A DNA stretch of 64,000 nucleotides from Phycisphaera sp. (GTDB lineage Bacteria > Planctomycetota > Phycisphaerae > Phycisphaerales > UBA1924). A program made the translations under genes and the position numbers. Shown in pieces: positions 43,276 through 57,659 of this stretch. Location of the stretch: the NCBI GenBank assembly GCA_020639255.1, contig JACKGZ010000001.1:434001-498000 (forward strand), in the 5' to 3' direction. Below the pieces are notes generated by a model. That model was given only the letters and a program-made list of their open reading frames with translations. It made no database searches and was not told where the DNA came from. Numbering within the stretch: position 1 is the stretch's first letter; each line of letters opens with the position of its first letter.

Positions 43276-44076
43276 GTGCAGAAAGCACCCATTCACCGAC
43301 GCTCGTTCTGCACGCTAATCGCTGCTGGAACGGCTGTCAAGCTGTTCCCTCGCTCTGCCCTCGCGCAATCCACATCATTCCCCAGTCCCACATTTTCGGG
43401 TACCATTCGGTCCGATCAGGCCCAACCCGACACGAAAGGTCGCACCATGCCCTTCACCCTCCCCGATCTGCCTTACAGCTACGACGCACTCGAGCCCGTC
43501 ATCGATGCTCGAACGATGGAAATCCATCATTCCAAGCATCACCAGGGCTACGTCACCAAGGCCAATGACGCGCTCAAAGGCACAGCCTTCGAGGGCGAGA
43601 CCGTTGAGACCGTGCTGTCGAAGCTGGCGACCGTGCCAGACAACGTGCGCACCGCCGTCCGCAACAACGCGGGCGGGCACGCCAACCACAGCCTCTTCTG
43701 GGAGATCATGGCTCCCAAGGGCAAGGGCGGCGAGCCCAGCAAGGGGCTCATGGACGCCATCGTCAGGAGCTTCAACTCGCTCGACGCGATGAAGCAGAAG
43801 TTCTCCGACGCCGCAGCGACGCGCTTCGGCTCGGGCTGGGCGTGGCTCGTCGTCCGTGATGGTCAGCTCGTCGTCGGTTCGACGCCCAACCAGGACTCGC
43901 CCCTGCTCGGGCAGGACATGTGCGAGTTCTACGGCACCCCGATCCTCGGTCTCGATGTCTGGGAGCACGCCTACTACCTGAACTATCAGAACCGCCGACC
44001 CGACTACGTCAGCTCGTGGTGGGACATCGTGAACTGGAACAAGGTCTCGGAGCTGTACGAGGTCGCCATCGCTTGA
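43276..44076 (+). CDS. Iron/manganese superoxide dismutase with apparent Tat signal
   Basis: Two starts are possible. GTG 43276 follows AGGAAAGGGG by five bases and gives 266 residues, opening with a Tat-like signal: HRRSFCTLIAAGTAVKLF then PRSALAQS, an Ala-x-Ala cleavage site. ATG 43447, with GAAAGG before it, gives the plain 209-residue enzyme. The dismutase fold is intact: MEIHHSKHHQGYV with the first His ligand, GGHANHSLFWE with the second, and LGLDVWEHAYYLNY with the Asp and last His. It converts superoxide to peroxide and oxygen. Iron or manganese use cannot be told. The long form would act outside the cytosol. It is monocistronic or shares a transcript with the small membrane protein 16 bases on. 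Confidence 0.92.
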   Translation: MQKAPIHRRSFCTLIAAGTAVKLFPRSALAQSTSFPSPTFSGTIRSDQAQPDTKGRTMPFTLPDLPYSYDALEPVIDARTMEIHHSKHHQGYVTKANDALKGTAFEGETVETVLSKLATVPDNVRTAVRNNAGGHANHSLFWEIMAPKGKGGEPSKGLMDAIVRSFNSLDAMKQKFSDAAATRFGSGWAWLVVRDGQLVVGSTPNQDSPLLGQDMCEFYGTPILGLDVWEHAYYLNYQNRRPDYVSSWWDIVNWNKVSELYEVAIA

Positions 44077-44092
44077 GTGGGCGGCCCCGCGC

Positions 44093-44398
44093 ATGACCGA
44101 TCAGCCCAAGCCAACAGGCCCCAGCTTGCGCAAACGCGTTCTGCTGACGCTGTTTCTCATCCTGCCATTCCTGATCCTGGCGCTATTGATGTGGGTGATC
44201 GTGTTCCAACTCCAGAAACAGGGCAAAGTACTCGGCGAAAGCAGCCGCAGTTCAACGCCTGTCTCAACGAATGGAACTCGGCCAATCGGAGTCGTTGTGC
44301 CGACGTGCGGCAACAACCGTCCTTCGATTTATCTGGAGCAGGCGGAATCGATCACCGCGCTCATGCGAGAACTGACAGGGGGCGATACCGCGCCCTGA
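44093..44398 (+). CDS. Small single-span membrane protein
   Basis: A 101-residue protein starting at ATG 44093. A basic start (SLRKRV) leads into one long hydrophobic helix (about 15-40, LLTLFLILPFLILALLMWVI), then a short soluble tail. I do not recognise a family. It follows the superoxide dismutase by 16 bases, and its last 38 bases overlap the end of the convergent DUF1501 gene, which weakens the call slightly. Confidence 0.55.
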   Translation: MTDQPKPTGPSLRKRVLLTLFLILPFLILALLMWVIVFQLQKQGKVLGESSRSSTPVSTNGTRPIGVVVPTCGNNRPSIYLEQAESITALMRELTGGDTAP

Positions 44399-45686
44399 GA
44401 ATCTCTTTCGAGTCCGCGCTCAGCCAGTCTTCCAGGATCCCCGCGTAGACGGTGCGGAAGTCGATCTTGTACTTGAGGTCGCCGTTGTCGAGGTCGCGCA
44501 GCGACGGGTGATCGCCGATGACGCCCCGCTTGACCATCGGTCCGAAGAGGAACATCGGGGCAGCGGTGCCGTGGTCGGTTCCGCCCGAGGCGTTCTGCCC
44601 GACGCGGCGTCCGAACTCGCTGAAACACATCGTCAGCACACGCCCGTCGTTCTCCTGGCGTTTGAGATCGGTGTAGAACGCGCGGAGCGCGTCGCCGAAC
44701 TGGCGGAGCAGGTTCGCGTGGCTGCCGTTGACGTTGCCCTGCCCGGCGTGGGTGTCGAAGCCGCCCATCGAGACGTAGTACACCCGCGTCCCGAGCCCCG
44801 CGCGGATCATCGATGAGACCATCTGCAATTGCCGGCCGAGGTCCGTCCCCGGGAACTCGGTCATCGGGCGCTGGCTCACTGCTTTGCGGATGAGGTCGCT
44901 CGACACCTGCGCATCGAGCGCCGTCTTCATGAGGAAGTCCGCCATCGGGTGTTCGGCTGATTCCTCGGACGAGCCGCGCATGGTGAGCTCTTCGTAGGGC
45001 TTCTCGAGCGAGCCGTGGATCTCCGAGCCCGTCCATCGGAAGAGGTCGGCCGATTCGAACGCGACGGGCTTGATCTTGCCGCCCTCCATCGCCAAGGGCG
45101 CGGTGCGTCCGATCGCGATCGCCGGTTGCGAAGGAGGTTCGCCTTCGGCCTGCCCCGATTCGCCCTTGCCAAAGCCGCAGCACTCGGAGTCGAGGTACCG
45201 CCCGATCCACCCCGCGCCGGTGCCCGACGTGTCGGCGGTGTGCCAGATGTCCATCGACTGGAAGTGCGAGCGGTTCGGGTTCGGATACCCCGTGCCCTGA
45301 ACGAGCGTGCAGAGCCCCTCGTCGTAGAGCGACTTGATGCCCTCAAGCGCCGGGTGCAGCGCGACGTCGCGCCCCTTGCCCAGGTCGAGTGTGTTCTGCT
45401 TGGCGATGCCGATGGTGGGGCGGACGCGGTAGTAGTCGTCGTGCCCGACCGGGACGACGGTGTTGAGCCCGTCGTTGCCGCCGCCGAGTTGAACGATGAC
45501 CAGGATGCGTCCCTCGTCGACGCCCGGGATCGAGCTCAGCCCGAGCGCCGGCATGGGCAATCCCAGCGCCGACGACTGGATGAAGCTCGGCACGCACGCC
45601 GACGCCGACGCGAACGCGAGCGACTTACCCAGAAACAGCCGGCGTGTGTACGCGTTCACACCCGATGGATCGTTGTGCAGACTCAT
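44361..45686 (-). CDS. DUF1501 protein with Tat signal
   Basis: A 441-residue protein of the DUF1501 family, a sulfatase/alkaline-phosphatase-like fold abundant in planctomycetes. A Tat signal, YTRRLFLGKSLAFASASA, is followed by ILVIVQLGGGNDGLNTVVPV, SHFQSMDIWHTADTSGTGAG, YVSMGGFDTHAGQGNVNG and MCFSEFGRRVGQNASGGTDH then GTAAPMFLFG, the Asp/His/Glu metal-like clusters expected of that fold. No tested activity is known to me. It is the second gene after DUF1800 (28-base gap), the usual pairing. Confidence 0.92.
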   Translation of the reverse strand: MSLHNDPSGVNAYTRRLFLGKSLAFASASACVPSFIQSSALGLPMPALGLSSIPGVDEGRILVIVQLGGGNDGLNTVVPVGHDDYYRVRPTIGIAKQNTLDLGKGRDVALHPALEGIKSLYDEGLCTLVQGTGYPNPNRSHFQSMDIWHTADTSGTGAGWIGRYLDSECCGFGKGESGQAEGEPPSQPAIAIGRTAPLAMEGGKIKPVAFESADLFRWTGSEIHGSLEKPYEELTMRGSSEESAEHPMADFLMKTALDAQVSSDLIRKAVSQRPMTEFPGTDLGRQLQMVSSMIRAGLGTRVYYVSMGGFDTHAGQGNVNGSHANLLRQFGDALRAFYTDLKRQENDGRVLTMCFSEFGRRVGQNASGGTDHGTAAPMFLFGPMVKRGVIGDHPSLRDLDNGDLKYKIDFRTVYAGILEDWLSADSKEILRARYRPLSVLA

Positions 45687-45714
45687 CGCTCTGTCCTTTC
45701 GCCGGAATCAGGAA

Positions 45715-47220
45715 CTAACACAGCTGATACTCCGGCATCGCGCTGATCAGGAGCAAGAGCCCTGTCACCGTCTCGCTGTTGACGACGTTCTGGTGCTGCG
45801 CCATGAATGCGCGGAGCGTTTCCTCGGGCGAGCCGCTGGACGTGCCCAGTGCGAAGCGCAGCAGATACTTCGTCACCGCAACCGGATCCCGGTCCGCGCC
45901 GGGCACGGCCTTATCCAGCTGCGAGAGCAGCGGCATCGGGTCGTACGACTCGCTCGCCGCCAGGGCGTCGTAGCCCTTGGGCATCTTGCCGGTCAGCAGA
46001 TACGCGAGGATGTTCTGGCGGACAAAGAGCGTAGACGTATTGATCCACGTCCGCCCGCCGTCCCAGCCCTTGACGCTCGGTGGGAAGAAGATGTTCTGGC
46101 CCATGAGGTCGAGCGCGTCGAGCAGCACCGACAGATCACGCACCGGCGTGTTCATCGAACGCACCGTGCCCACGATCAGGTCCACCGGGCTCTTGATCTG
46201 CTCGCGCACGACCGCGCCCGAGTAGAAGTGCTCGCTCAGGAAAAGCTCGCGCAACGCGGGCTTGACCTCGAAATTCGCCCGGCGCATCGCACGCTCCATG
46301 CCGGAGATCATGGATGCTGCTTCCTTCGGCAGATCTCGTTCGCGGGCTGTCACATCGATCTCGGTTGCGAAGAACGCGTAGAACTTCCGACAGATGTAGA
46401 CGGATGAAGCCCGCTGCGAGAGGATTGCCTTCACAAACCCATCGCCGTCGAGAGTGTCCGTGACACCCAGGATCGACTTGCGCCCGGTGTCGTGGTTGTT
46501 CGCGTTGAACTCGAACGAGTCGTCGCGGAACGAGTAGCCCGTGAGGGCGCGGGCGCCCTCCTTGATGTCACGCTCGGTGTAGTTGCCGAGCCCGAGGCTG
46601 AACAGCTCCATGAGTTCGCGGGCGAGGTTCTCGTTGGGTTGGTCTTTGCGGCTGTCGTTGTTGTCGAGGTACGCGAGCATCGCGGGGTCGCGGATGATCG
46701 CAAACAGCAGCTCGCCGAAGTTTCCCGCCGCGTGCGTGCGGAAGAGCTGGTTCTGCATGAACATGTGGTAGCTGTTCTCGATCGTGCGGAAGCTGGTGGC
46801 GAAGTGCCCGTGCCAGAAGAGCGTCATCTTCTCCTGGAAGGGGCGGGGCGACGAGATCATCCTCGCGAGCCACCATTTCTGGATCTCGCGCATCTGGCGT
46901 CGGTCATTCCGCTCGGCCTGCTGCTGACGCAGGCGCAGCTGCGCGAGCGCGTCCTCGTCGCGCCGGCTGCGCGCGTTGGCGTACATCCGGCGCTCGTCGT
47001 CGGTCGCGGGGCGGATGATGTCGCGGTCAAACCGGTCGGGCAACGGGCGGTCCGGATCGGGCACGTCCTCGTCATTCAGGATGTAGTCGACGGCTTTCTC
47101 GGCGCCCCAGTCCGAGAGCACGCGGATCTGATCGGGTGTCCCGCCGAAGCCGGCGCGCAGCAGGAGGTGCCGAGCCTGGTCATACCCGAAGTCCACGTCC
47201 CTGATGCGTCCCTGGCTCAT
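45715..47220 (-). CDS. DUF1800 protein
   Basis: A 501-residue DUF1800 protein. Signatures include ARHLLLRAGFGGTPDQI near the start, KMTLFWHGHFATSF, NFGELLFAIIRDPAMLAYLD, NENLARELMELFSLGLGNYT and ARALTGYSFRDD. No clear signal peptide is present. DUF1800 and DUF1501 proteins are nearly always encoded side by side in planctomycetes and are assumed to form one exported system of unknown chemistry, perhaps acting on polymers. Its ATG at 47220 lies 87 bases after the ctaA stop on the same strand. Confidence 0.92.
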   Translation of the reverse strand: MSQGRIRDVDFGYDQARHLLLRAGFGGTPDQIRVLSDWGAEKAVDYILNDEDVPDPDRPLPDRFDRDIIRPATDDERRMYANARSRRDEDALAQLRLRQQQAERNDRRQMREIQKWWLARMISSPRPFQEKMTLFWHGHFATSFRTIENSYHMFMQNQLFRTHAAGNFGELLFAIIRDPAMLAYLDNNDSRKDQPNENLARELMELFSLGLGNYTERDIKEGARALTGYSFRDDSFEFNANNHDTGRKSILGVTDTLDGDGFVKAILSQRASSVYICRKFYAFFATEIDVTARERDLPKEAASMISGMERAMRRANFEVKPALRELFLSEHFYSGAVVREQIKSPVDLIVGTVRSMNTPVRDLSVLLDALDLMGQNIFFPPSVKGWDGGRTWINTSTLFVRQNILAYLLTGKMPKGYDALAASESYDPMPLLSQLDKAVPGADRDPVAVTKYLLRFALGTSSGSPEETLRAFMAQHQNVVNSETVTGLLLLISAMPEYQLC

Positions 47221-47307
47221 GCGCAGACCTTCCCGGGCAAGTGCACGCCGATATCCATCGGCTCACGCCCAGCCTAACGCGCCCCGGGGGCCCGGATTGC
47301 ATGAAAG

Positions 47308-48690
47308 TCAGGCCGATTCGCCCGATGCACGCACCCTTCGGACCCACACGGCCGCTAACGCCGAGGCCATCAGGAGGCACGCCCCGAGAAGCTGGTGAGC
47401 CGTCGCGATCAGCACATTCGCCAGAGGCAGCGGCGGGGCATCCGCGAGCTTGTCGTGCATCACGACCCGGTCCGAGGCTCCGTGGTCGCCCAACATCACG
47501 AACGCGACGATCCCGAGGACGATCTGTAGGCCCACGCCGTGCATCATGAACATGCCGACCCGTTTGAGCGTCCGGTTGCCGCTCGACTCCTTGGCGATTT
47601 TAATGAGGCTGAACGCGGACATGAGCAGGAGCATGGTCGCGATGATCGCGAACCCGGCGTGCGTCATGATCGCGTGACCCGAGCCGAGGTGCCTGTACAT
47701 CGCCGCGAGGATGAGCTGGAGGAACAGCCCGCCGATCGCGATGTCCGTCCACTTACGCGAGCTGCGCGCGAGTTCTACGTTGATATCCAGTTTCTCACGC
47801 CAGGTGCGTGTGAGCGACGCGGCCAGGATCGCGGCGGTGCAGAGGATCAGCTGCGCGAGGATGCCGTGGATGATGCCAAAGCCCGGATTGATTTCCGTGA
47901 CACGGATCGCGCCGAGCACGCCCTGGATGCACACGCCGACGAACACCACGACCGCGAGTGTCTTGGAGAGTTTGCTCTTTCTGCTGATGAGTACCGCGAT
48001 CATGAGCGAGAGCGTGGTCAGACCGACGAGCGTGCCAAAGAGGCGGTGGGTGTGCTCGAGGAAGATCCGCGGGTCGGCCATGAGCCCGATGGGGTAGAGG
48101 AACATGTTCGAGCCGTAGGTCCCGGGCCAGTCGGGCACCGCCATGCCCGCGCCGGCGCTGGTGACGGCTCCGCCCGCGGCGACCAACGGCAGCATCGAAG
48201 CCACCGCCGCAGCGCCGAAGGCCGCGATCCAGTCCCGCGTCCCGGCTCCGGGCTTTGCGAGCTTCCGCCCGATCAGCCCGCCGACGAGCCCCGCCAGGAG
48301 GCTCACCAGGACGAACCCGCCCACGATCAGGGCCGCGTCGGGGCGGACTTTCGCACTTTCTGCCTCTGCTGGAGTCGCGCCGGCCTCGGTGAGCTGATTT
48401 CCGAGCAGGAGCAGGTTCACACCCGCGCTGACCAGCCCGGCGACCACCCCGACCGCCACCGCCCGGCTCCCGGCGGCCCGGCTCTTGCAGGCGATCATCG
48501 CCACCAGGACCGCGAGCAGCAGGGGGCCCGCGACGGCGGTTGGGACACGTAAACCCGGTAGGTGCAAGGGGTACCAGACGAGCCACATCGCGATCGCGGC
48601 CATGAAACCCACGACCACCCCGGGCCAGATGGGCCATCCCGAGCTTGATTCCTGTTTCACAGCAATGGCGTCCGCAGGCTCAATTGACAT
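47308..48690 (-). CDS. ctaA: Heme A synthase (CtaA/Cox15)
   Basis: A 460-residue membrane enzyme that oxidises heme O to heme A for the aa3/caa3 oxidase. The conserved part starts near residue 150 with GGAVTSAGAGMAVPDWP, EHTHRLFGTLVGL (first heme His), GVCIQGVLGAIRV, HGILAQLILC, MTHAGFAIIATM and ATAHQLLGACLLM. The N-terminal 150 residues add about four extra membrane helices not found in typical CtaA. It diverges from the ACIII-caa3 operon, whose product needs heme A, with a palindrome-bearing 253-base gap between. Confidence 0.92.
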   Translation of the reverse strand: MSIEPADAIAVKQESSSGWPIWPGVVVGFMAAIAMWLVWYPLHLPGLRVPTAVAGPLLLAVLVAMIACKSRAAGSRAVAVGVVAGLVSAGVNLLLLGNQLTEAGATPAEAESAKVRPDAALIVGGFVLVSLLAGLVGGLIGRKLAKPGAGTRDWIAAFGAAAVASMLPLVAAGGAVTSAGAGMAVPDWPGTYGSNMFLYPIGLMADPRIFLEHTHRLFGTLVGLTTLSLMIAVLISRKSKLSKTLAVVVFVGVCIQGVLGAIRVTEINPGFGIIHGILAQLILCTAAILAASLTRTWREKLDINVELARSSRKWTDIAIGGLFLQLILAAMYRHLGSGHAIMTHAGFAIIATMLLLMSAFSLIKIAKESSGNRTLKRVGMFMMHGVGLQIVLGIVAFVMLGDHGASDRVVMHDKLADAPPLPLANVLIATAHQLLGACLLMASALAAVWVRRVRASGESA

Positions 48691-48732
48691 GTCGGTTCGC
48701 TCCAGATCGGGTTTCCAACGCCTGGGACGCGA

Positions 48733-48749
48733 TTGAGAATGGGTCTCAA
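48733..48749. promoter_or_regulatory. Inverted repeat between ctaA and the ACIII operon
   Basis: TTGAGA and TCTCAA form a perfect 6-bp inverted repeat separated by five bases (48733-48749). It lies 43 bases upstream of ctaA and about 195 bases upstream of actA, so a bound regulator could act on both. A TTGACA box (48774-48779) nearby could be a -35 for the rightward operon, but the -10 at 17-base spacing (AGAAAT) is poor. Confidence 0.35.
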
Positions 48750-48943
48750 CTGTGTCGCAAGACTTTAGATGCCTTGACAGGATACGCTCGGAGTGGAGAA
48801 ATTTCGGCCATACGAGAACGCCAAAGGCCGATATCCAGGCTTGGTGCTCAAAGTAGGTTTTCGCTCCGGGGACGCCCGGGGCTCAAGCAGAGCGGGGGCC
48901 AATCGGCGGCATTCGGTGCACCGATCGGCGGAGGTTCTTCCTC

Positions 48944-49654
48944 ATGTCAAACATGCTGTTCCCACGCTGGATGAACAAGCTTCCCACGGTCGTCGCGATC
49001 GGCGCCGTCGGCGGGCTCACAACAGCAGCCGTCGGCACGTGGTACTGGGCGACGCCTGACTTCTGGGAAGTGGGCTACATGCCCACGCAGCCGGGCTCGG
49101 GTTTCAACCATCAGATCCACGCGGGCCGACTCGGCATGGATTGCCGCTACTGCCATACCAACGTCGAAGATTCACATTGGGCCAACATCCCGACCGTCAA
49201 CACCTGCATGGGCTGCCACACCGAAGGCAAGCTCGCGCAGCAGTTTGATCCCGGTGAGAAGGTCGCGTTCATCCGCGAGGCCTACGCCGCAGACGAGTCG
49301 ATCCCGTGGCGCCGCATCCACAAGCTGCCCGACTACGTGGGCAACTTCCCGCACCACATGCATATCAACGCCGGCGTGAGCTGCTATTCGTGCCACGGGC
49401 AGATCCGCGGCATGCCGGTCGTCCATCAGGACCAGGGCCTGGGCATGGGCTGGTGCCTCGACTGCCACCGCAACGTCGAGGACAAGATCGTCGGCCCGAG
49501 CAAGGTGACGGACCTTGTCTGGGTCGAGGAGCACCTGAAGGAACGGGCCAAGGGCGCCGACAACGCCACGCCCGAGGCCAAACGCATCATCGAATCACTC
49601 AAGAGCAGCGTCGCCGAGGGCGGCCCGCAGAACTGCGGCGCCTGCCACCAGTGA
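48944..49654 (+). CDS. actA: ACIII subunit A, pentaheme cytochrome c
   Basis: A 236-residue protein with one N-terminal membrane helix (about 13-35) and five CXXCH sites: CRYCH, CMGCH, CYSCH, CLDCH and the final CGACH. This matches ActA of alternative complex III, which passes electrons from the iron-sulfur protein ActB to a cytochrome c or directly to the oxidase on the outer face of the membrane. AGGTTCTTCCTC precedes the ATG without an evident ribosome binding site. It is the first gene of the operon. Confidence 0.93.
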   Translation: MSNMLFPRWMNKLPTVVAIGAVGGLTTAAVGTWYWATPDFWEVGYMPTQPGSGFNHQIHAGRLGMDCRYCHTNVEDSHWANIPTVNTCMGCHTEGKLAQQFDPGEKVAFIREAYAADESIPWRRIHKLPDYVGNFPHHMHINAGVSCYSCHGQIRGMPVVHQDQGLGMGWCLDCHRNVEDKIVGPSKVTDLVWVEEHLKERAKGADNATPEAKRIIESLKSSVAEGGPQNCGACHQ

Positions 49655-49722
49655 TCTTTGCGAACGAACGTCGGAACCAGATCGATACGCCCGCCGGGGG
49701 CGACTGACAGGAAAGAGCGACC

Positions 49723-54859
<5,137 letters not shown>

Positions 54860-54860
<1 letters not shown>

Positions 54861-55444
54861 TGGCCAGCGTGCAATACCAAACCGAGTCGGGCGCGAAGGT
54901 CTTCGGCATGCTCGCCGAGTTCGCCAACCCGCACACCCTCTCCGAGGGCGCCAAGAAAGTCCGCGACGCGGGCTACCGCAAGTGGGACACCCACGCGCCC
55001 TTCCCCGTCCACGAGATGGAGGAGTCGATGGGCATCGTTGGTAAGGCCATCGCTCCGATGATGTTCGTCATCGGGTGCGCCGCGATCTGCGGCGCCGGCG
55101 GCGGCTACCTGATGCAGTACCTCATCAACGTCGATTACTCGATCATCGTGCAGGGCAAGCCCACCTACCAGGCGTGGGAGCCGTTCATCCCCGTGACATT
55201 CGAGCTGGGCATCCTCTTCACCGCCTTCGGCTCGCTGCTCTCGATGCTCGCCTTCAACGGCCTGCCCCGTCACCACCACCCGCTGTTCAACAGCGACAAC
55301 TTCCTCCGCTGCACCGATGACGCCTTCTTTATCTCGATCGAGGCCGCCGACGGCAAGTTCGACCCCGATCAGACCCGCAGGCTGCTCGAAGAAGCCGGCG
55401 CGACGAACGTTGAACTCGTCGAAGACCCGGAGGGGAACGCCTGA
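54860..55444 (+). CDS. actD: ACIII subunit D (DUF3341)
   Basis: A 194-residue protein with the DUF3341 pattern: an N-terminal soluble part (FGMLAEFANPHTLSEGAKKV, YRKWDTHAPFPVHEMEESMG) and two membrane helices (about 58-82, 105-130, the second containing PVTFELGILFTAFGS), then GLPRHHHPLF and a short soluble tail. ActD is a structural membrane subunit of the complex. Its ATG shares a base with the actC stop. Confidence 0.92.
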
Positions 55445-55446
55445 TC

Positions 55447-56277
55447 ATGAACCACGCACGCACCTCCATCGCGATCGCACTCGGGCTGACGGCCCTCGCG
55501 GGCGGCACCCTCACCGGCTGCCGCGGCGAGCGCACCGACAAGCCCCCGCGTCAGTTCTTCCCCGACATGGACGACCAGGAACGCTTCAAGCCCCAGTACG
55601 AGACGCATTTCTTCGCCGACGGGCGTTCGCAGCGCCCGGCCGTCGCGGGCACCGTTGCCTACGGCCGCGCCCCGATCGACCACGACGCCGCGATCGAAGC
55701 CGGCTGGGGGGATCAGTTCGAGACCCAGCGAGAGCGACTCCTCAAGGACGACCAGTCGCTCTACTTCGGCACGACCAGCGCACCCGCCGATGAGGCGTCG
55801 CACTACATCCGCGACATCCCCGTCGAGGTCACCATGGACCTCATCCGCGAGGGGCAGGAGAAGTTCGACATCTACTGCGCCGTCTGCCACGGCTACGAAG
55901 GTGACGGTCACGGCCCCGTGGGCAACCGCTACACCGTCCGCCCCGCCAACTTCCACGATCCCAAGTACGCGAACAAGGACGACATCCTCGGCCGCGACGG
56001 ATACGTCTTCCACGTCGCCCGCAACGGGCTCTACGACCCCGCCGGCACGATGCGCATGCCCGGCTACGGCCACGCGCTCGACGAGCACGAGGCCTGGGCC
56101 GTCGTTTCCTACATCCGCACGCTCCAGGCGTCGCGCGGCGTCTCGATCGACAGCGACATCGTCCCGAGCGTCCAGCGCTCTCGCCTCATGGAACAGCAGG
56201 GCAGCCCCGTCGGCCAGTCCGACGAGACCACCCCGAACGCAACAGGCAGCGCCATCGCCGAAGGAGGCGAGCAATGA
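55447..56277 (+). CDS. actE: ACIII subunit E, monoheme cytochrome c lipoprotein
   Basis: A 276-residue protein. The signal peptide ends in a lipobox, LTGC with Cys25, so it is anchored by lipid. One heme site, CAVCHGYEGDGHG (first Cys about 145), is followed by a likely Met ligand in GTMRMPGYGHALDEHEAWAV. ActE is the monoheme cytochrome subunit. The gene starts two bases after actD stops and overlaps actF by four bases. Confidence 0.93.
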   Translation: MNHARTSIAIALGLTALAGGTLTGCRGERTDKPPRQFFPDMDDQERFKPQYETHFFADGRSQRPAVAGTVAYGRAPIDHDAAIEAGWGDQFETQRERLLKDDQSLYFGTTSAPADEASHYIRDIPVEVTMDLIREGQEKFDIYCAVCHGYEGDGHGPVGNRYTVRPANFHDPKYANKDDILGRDGYVFHVARNGLYDPAGTMRMPGYGHALDEHEAWAVVSYIRTLQASRGVSIDSDIVPSVQRSRLMEQQGSPVGQSDETTPNATGSAIAEGGEQ

Positions 56278-57557
56278 GTCAGGCCGCCGCGAACAAGGGC
56301 CAGAGCCTCAGCCAGATCGTCAGCGACGCAAGGCTCACGCGTGAGAACATCACGCTCGTCGGCAAGTCGCCCGCCAAGCTCGTCGGCCTCTTCTTGGCCA
56401 TCGGAGCCATCGGCATCGTCCTCACGCTCGTCGGGGCGCAGGCGATCGGCCTCGAGTACGCGCTGGCCGCCTACCACGTGGGCGTCATGGGCGTCTTGGC
56501 CATCTGCCTCGGCTCGCTCTTCTGGGTCATGCTCTTCCACATGTTCAGCGCGACATGGAGCGTCACTGTTCGCCGCCAGTTCGAGAACGTCATGCGGGCG
56601 ATGTGGCTCTGCCTCATCCTCATCCTCCCGATCATGATCCTCGAGGTCGCTTCCAACGGCGTCCTCTTCACATGGATGGGCGAGGCCGCCAAGAGCGACC
56701 CGATCTACCAGCACAAGGCGGGCTTCCTCAACGTGCCCTTCTTCCTGCTCCGCCTGGCGATCTACTTCACGCTCTGGCTCACGCTCATTCGCAAGTTCTG
56801 GGTCTGGCAGCGCAAGCAGGACGAGACCGGCGACCGCTGGCTCACCAACAGGGCCCGCTTCACAAGCGCCTGGGGCCTCGTCGTCTTCGGCCTCACCACC
56901 GCCTTTGCCGCGTTCGATTGGCTCATGAGCCTCGACTACCACTTCTTCAGCACGATGTGGGGCGTCTACTTCTTCGCCGGCGCCGGCTACAGCGCAATGG
57001 CCGTCAACATCCTGATCACCCGCGGCCTCTCGGCGATGGGCAAGATGAACGGCGTGGTCACCGTCGAGCACCGCCACGACCAGGGCAAGCTGCTCTTCGC
57101 GTTCACCGTCTTCTGGGCGTACATCGGCTTCAGCCAGTACTTCCTGATCTGGTACGCCAACGTCCCCGAAGAGACGAGCTACTTCCTCGCCCGCAAGGTC
57201 AACTACCCCGAGCTCACCTTCGCGCTGGTGGTGGGGCACTTCTGCCTGCCGTTCCTGATCATGCTGCCCCGCCCGATCAAGCGTTCGGGCCTGGCGATCA
57301 CGATCATGGCGGCGTGGGCGCTCGTCATCCACTTCGTGGACATGTACTGGATCATCCGACCGATGGCCGACGCTCACGTGCTCCACGACGGCGGCTCGCC
57401 GATCGGACTCAAGGCGCTCTGGCTCGACCTCGCCGGGATCATCGGTGTCGTCGGCCTCTTCGCCGCTGTCGTCGCAAGAAACGTATTTACGGGTCCGTTG
57501 ATCCCGCTCAACGATCCACGCCTCCCGGGCTGCCTGCACCACAAAAACTACGTGTAA
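56274..57557 (+). CDS. actF: ACIII subunit F, membrane protein
   Basis: A 427-residue membrane protein with about ten helices (for example LVGLFLAIGAIGIVLTLVGA, FGLTTAFAAFDWLMSLDYHF, FFAGAGYSAMAVNILITRGL). This is the ActF-type quinol:cytochrome c oxidoreductase subunit, an ActC relative that packs in the membrane core and may take part in proton movement. It overlaps actE by four bases. A small membrane protein gene follows after 102 bases. Confidence 0.9.
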   Translation: MSQAAANKGQSLSQIVSDARLTRENITLVGKSPAKLVGLFLAIGAIGIVLTLVGAQAIGLEYALAAYHVGVMGVLAICLGSLFWVMLFHMFSATWSVTVRRQFENVMRAMWLCLILILPIMILEVASNGVLFTWMGEAAKSDPIYQHKAGFLNVPFFLLRLAIYFTLWLTLIRKFWVWQRKQDETGDRWLTNRARFTSAWGLVVFGLTTAFAAFDWLMSLDYHFFSTMWGVYFFAGAGYSAMAVNILITRGLSAMGKMNGVVTVEHRHDQGKLLFAFTVFWAYIGFSQYFLIWYANVPEETSYFLARKVNYPELTFALVVGHFCLPFLIMLPRPIKRSGLAITIMAAWALVIHFVDMYWIIRPMADAHVLHDGGSPIGLKALWLDLAGIIGVVGLFAAVVARNVFTGPLIPLNDPRLPGCLHHKNYV

Positions 57558-57659
57558 GCCGCCCACGAACACAAGGCCAAAGGGCGGAAATGACCCTTGG
57601 TTGGACAGAAAACGCATACGCTCCGGCGTGCACCGTGCACGCCGCCGAGGAAAGCCAAG

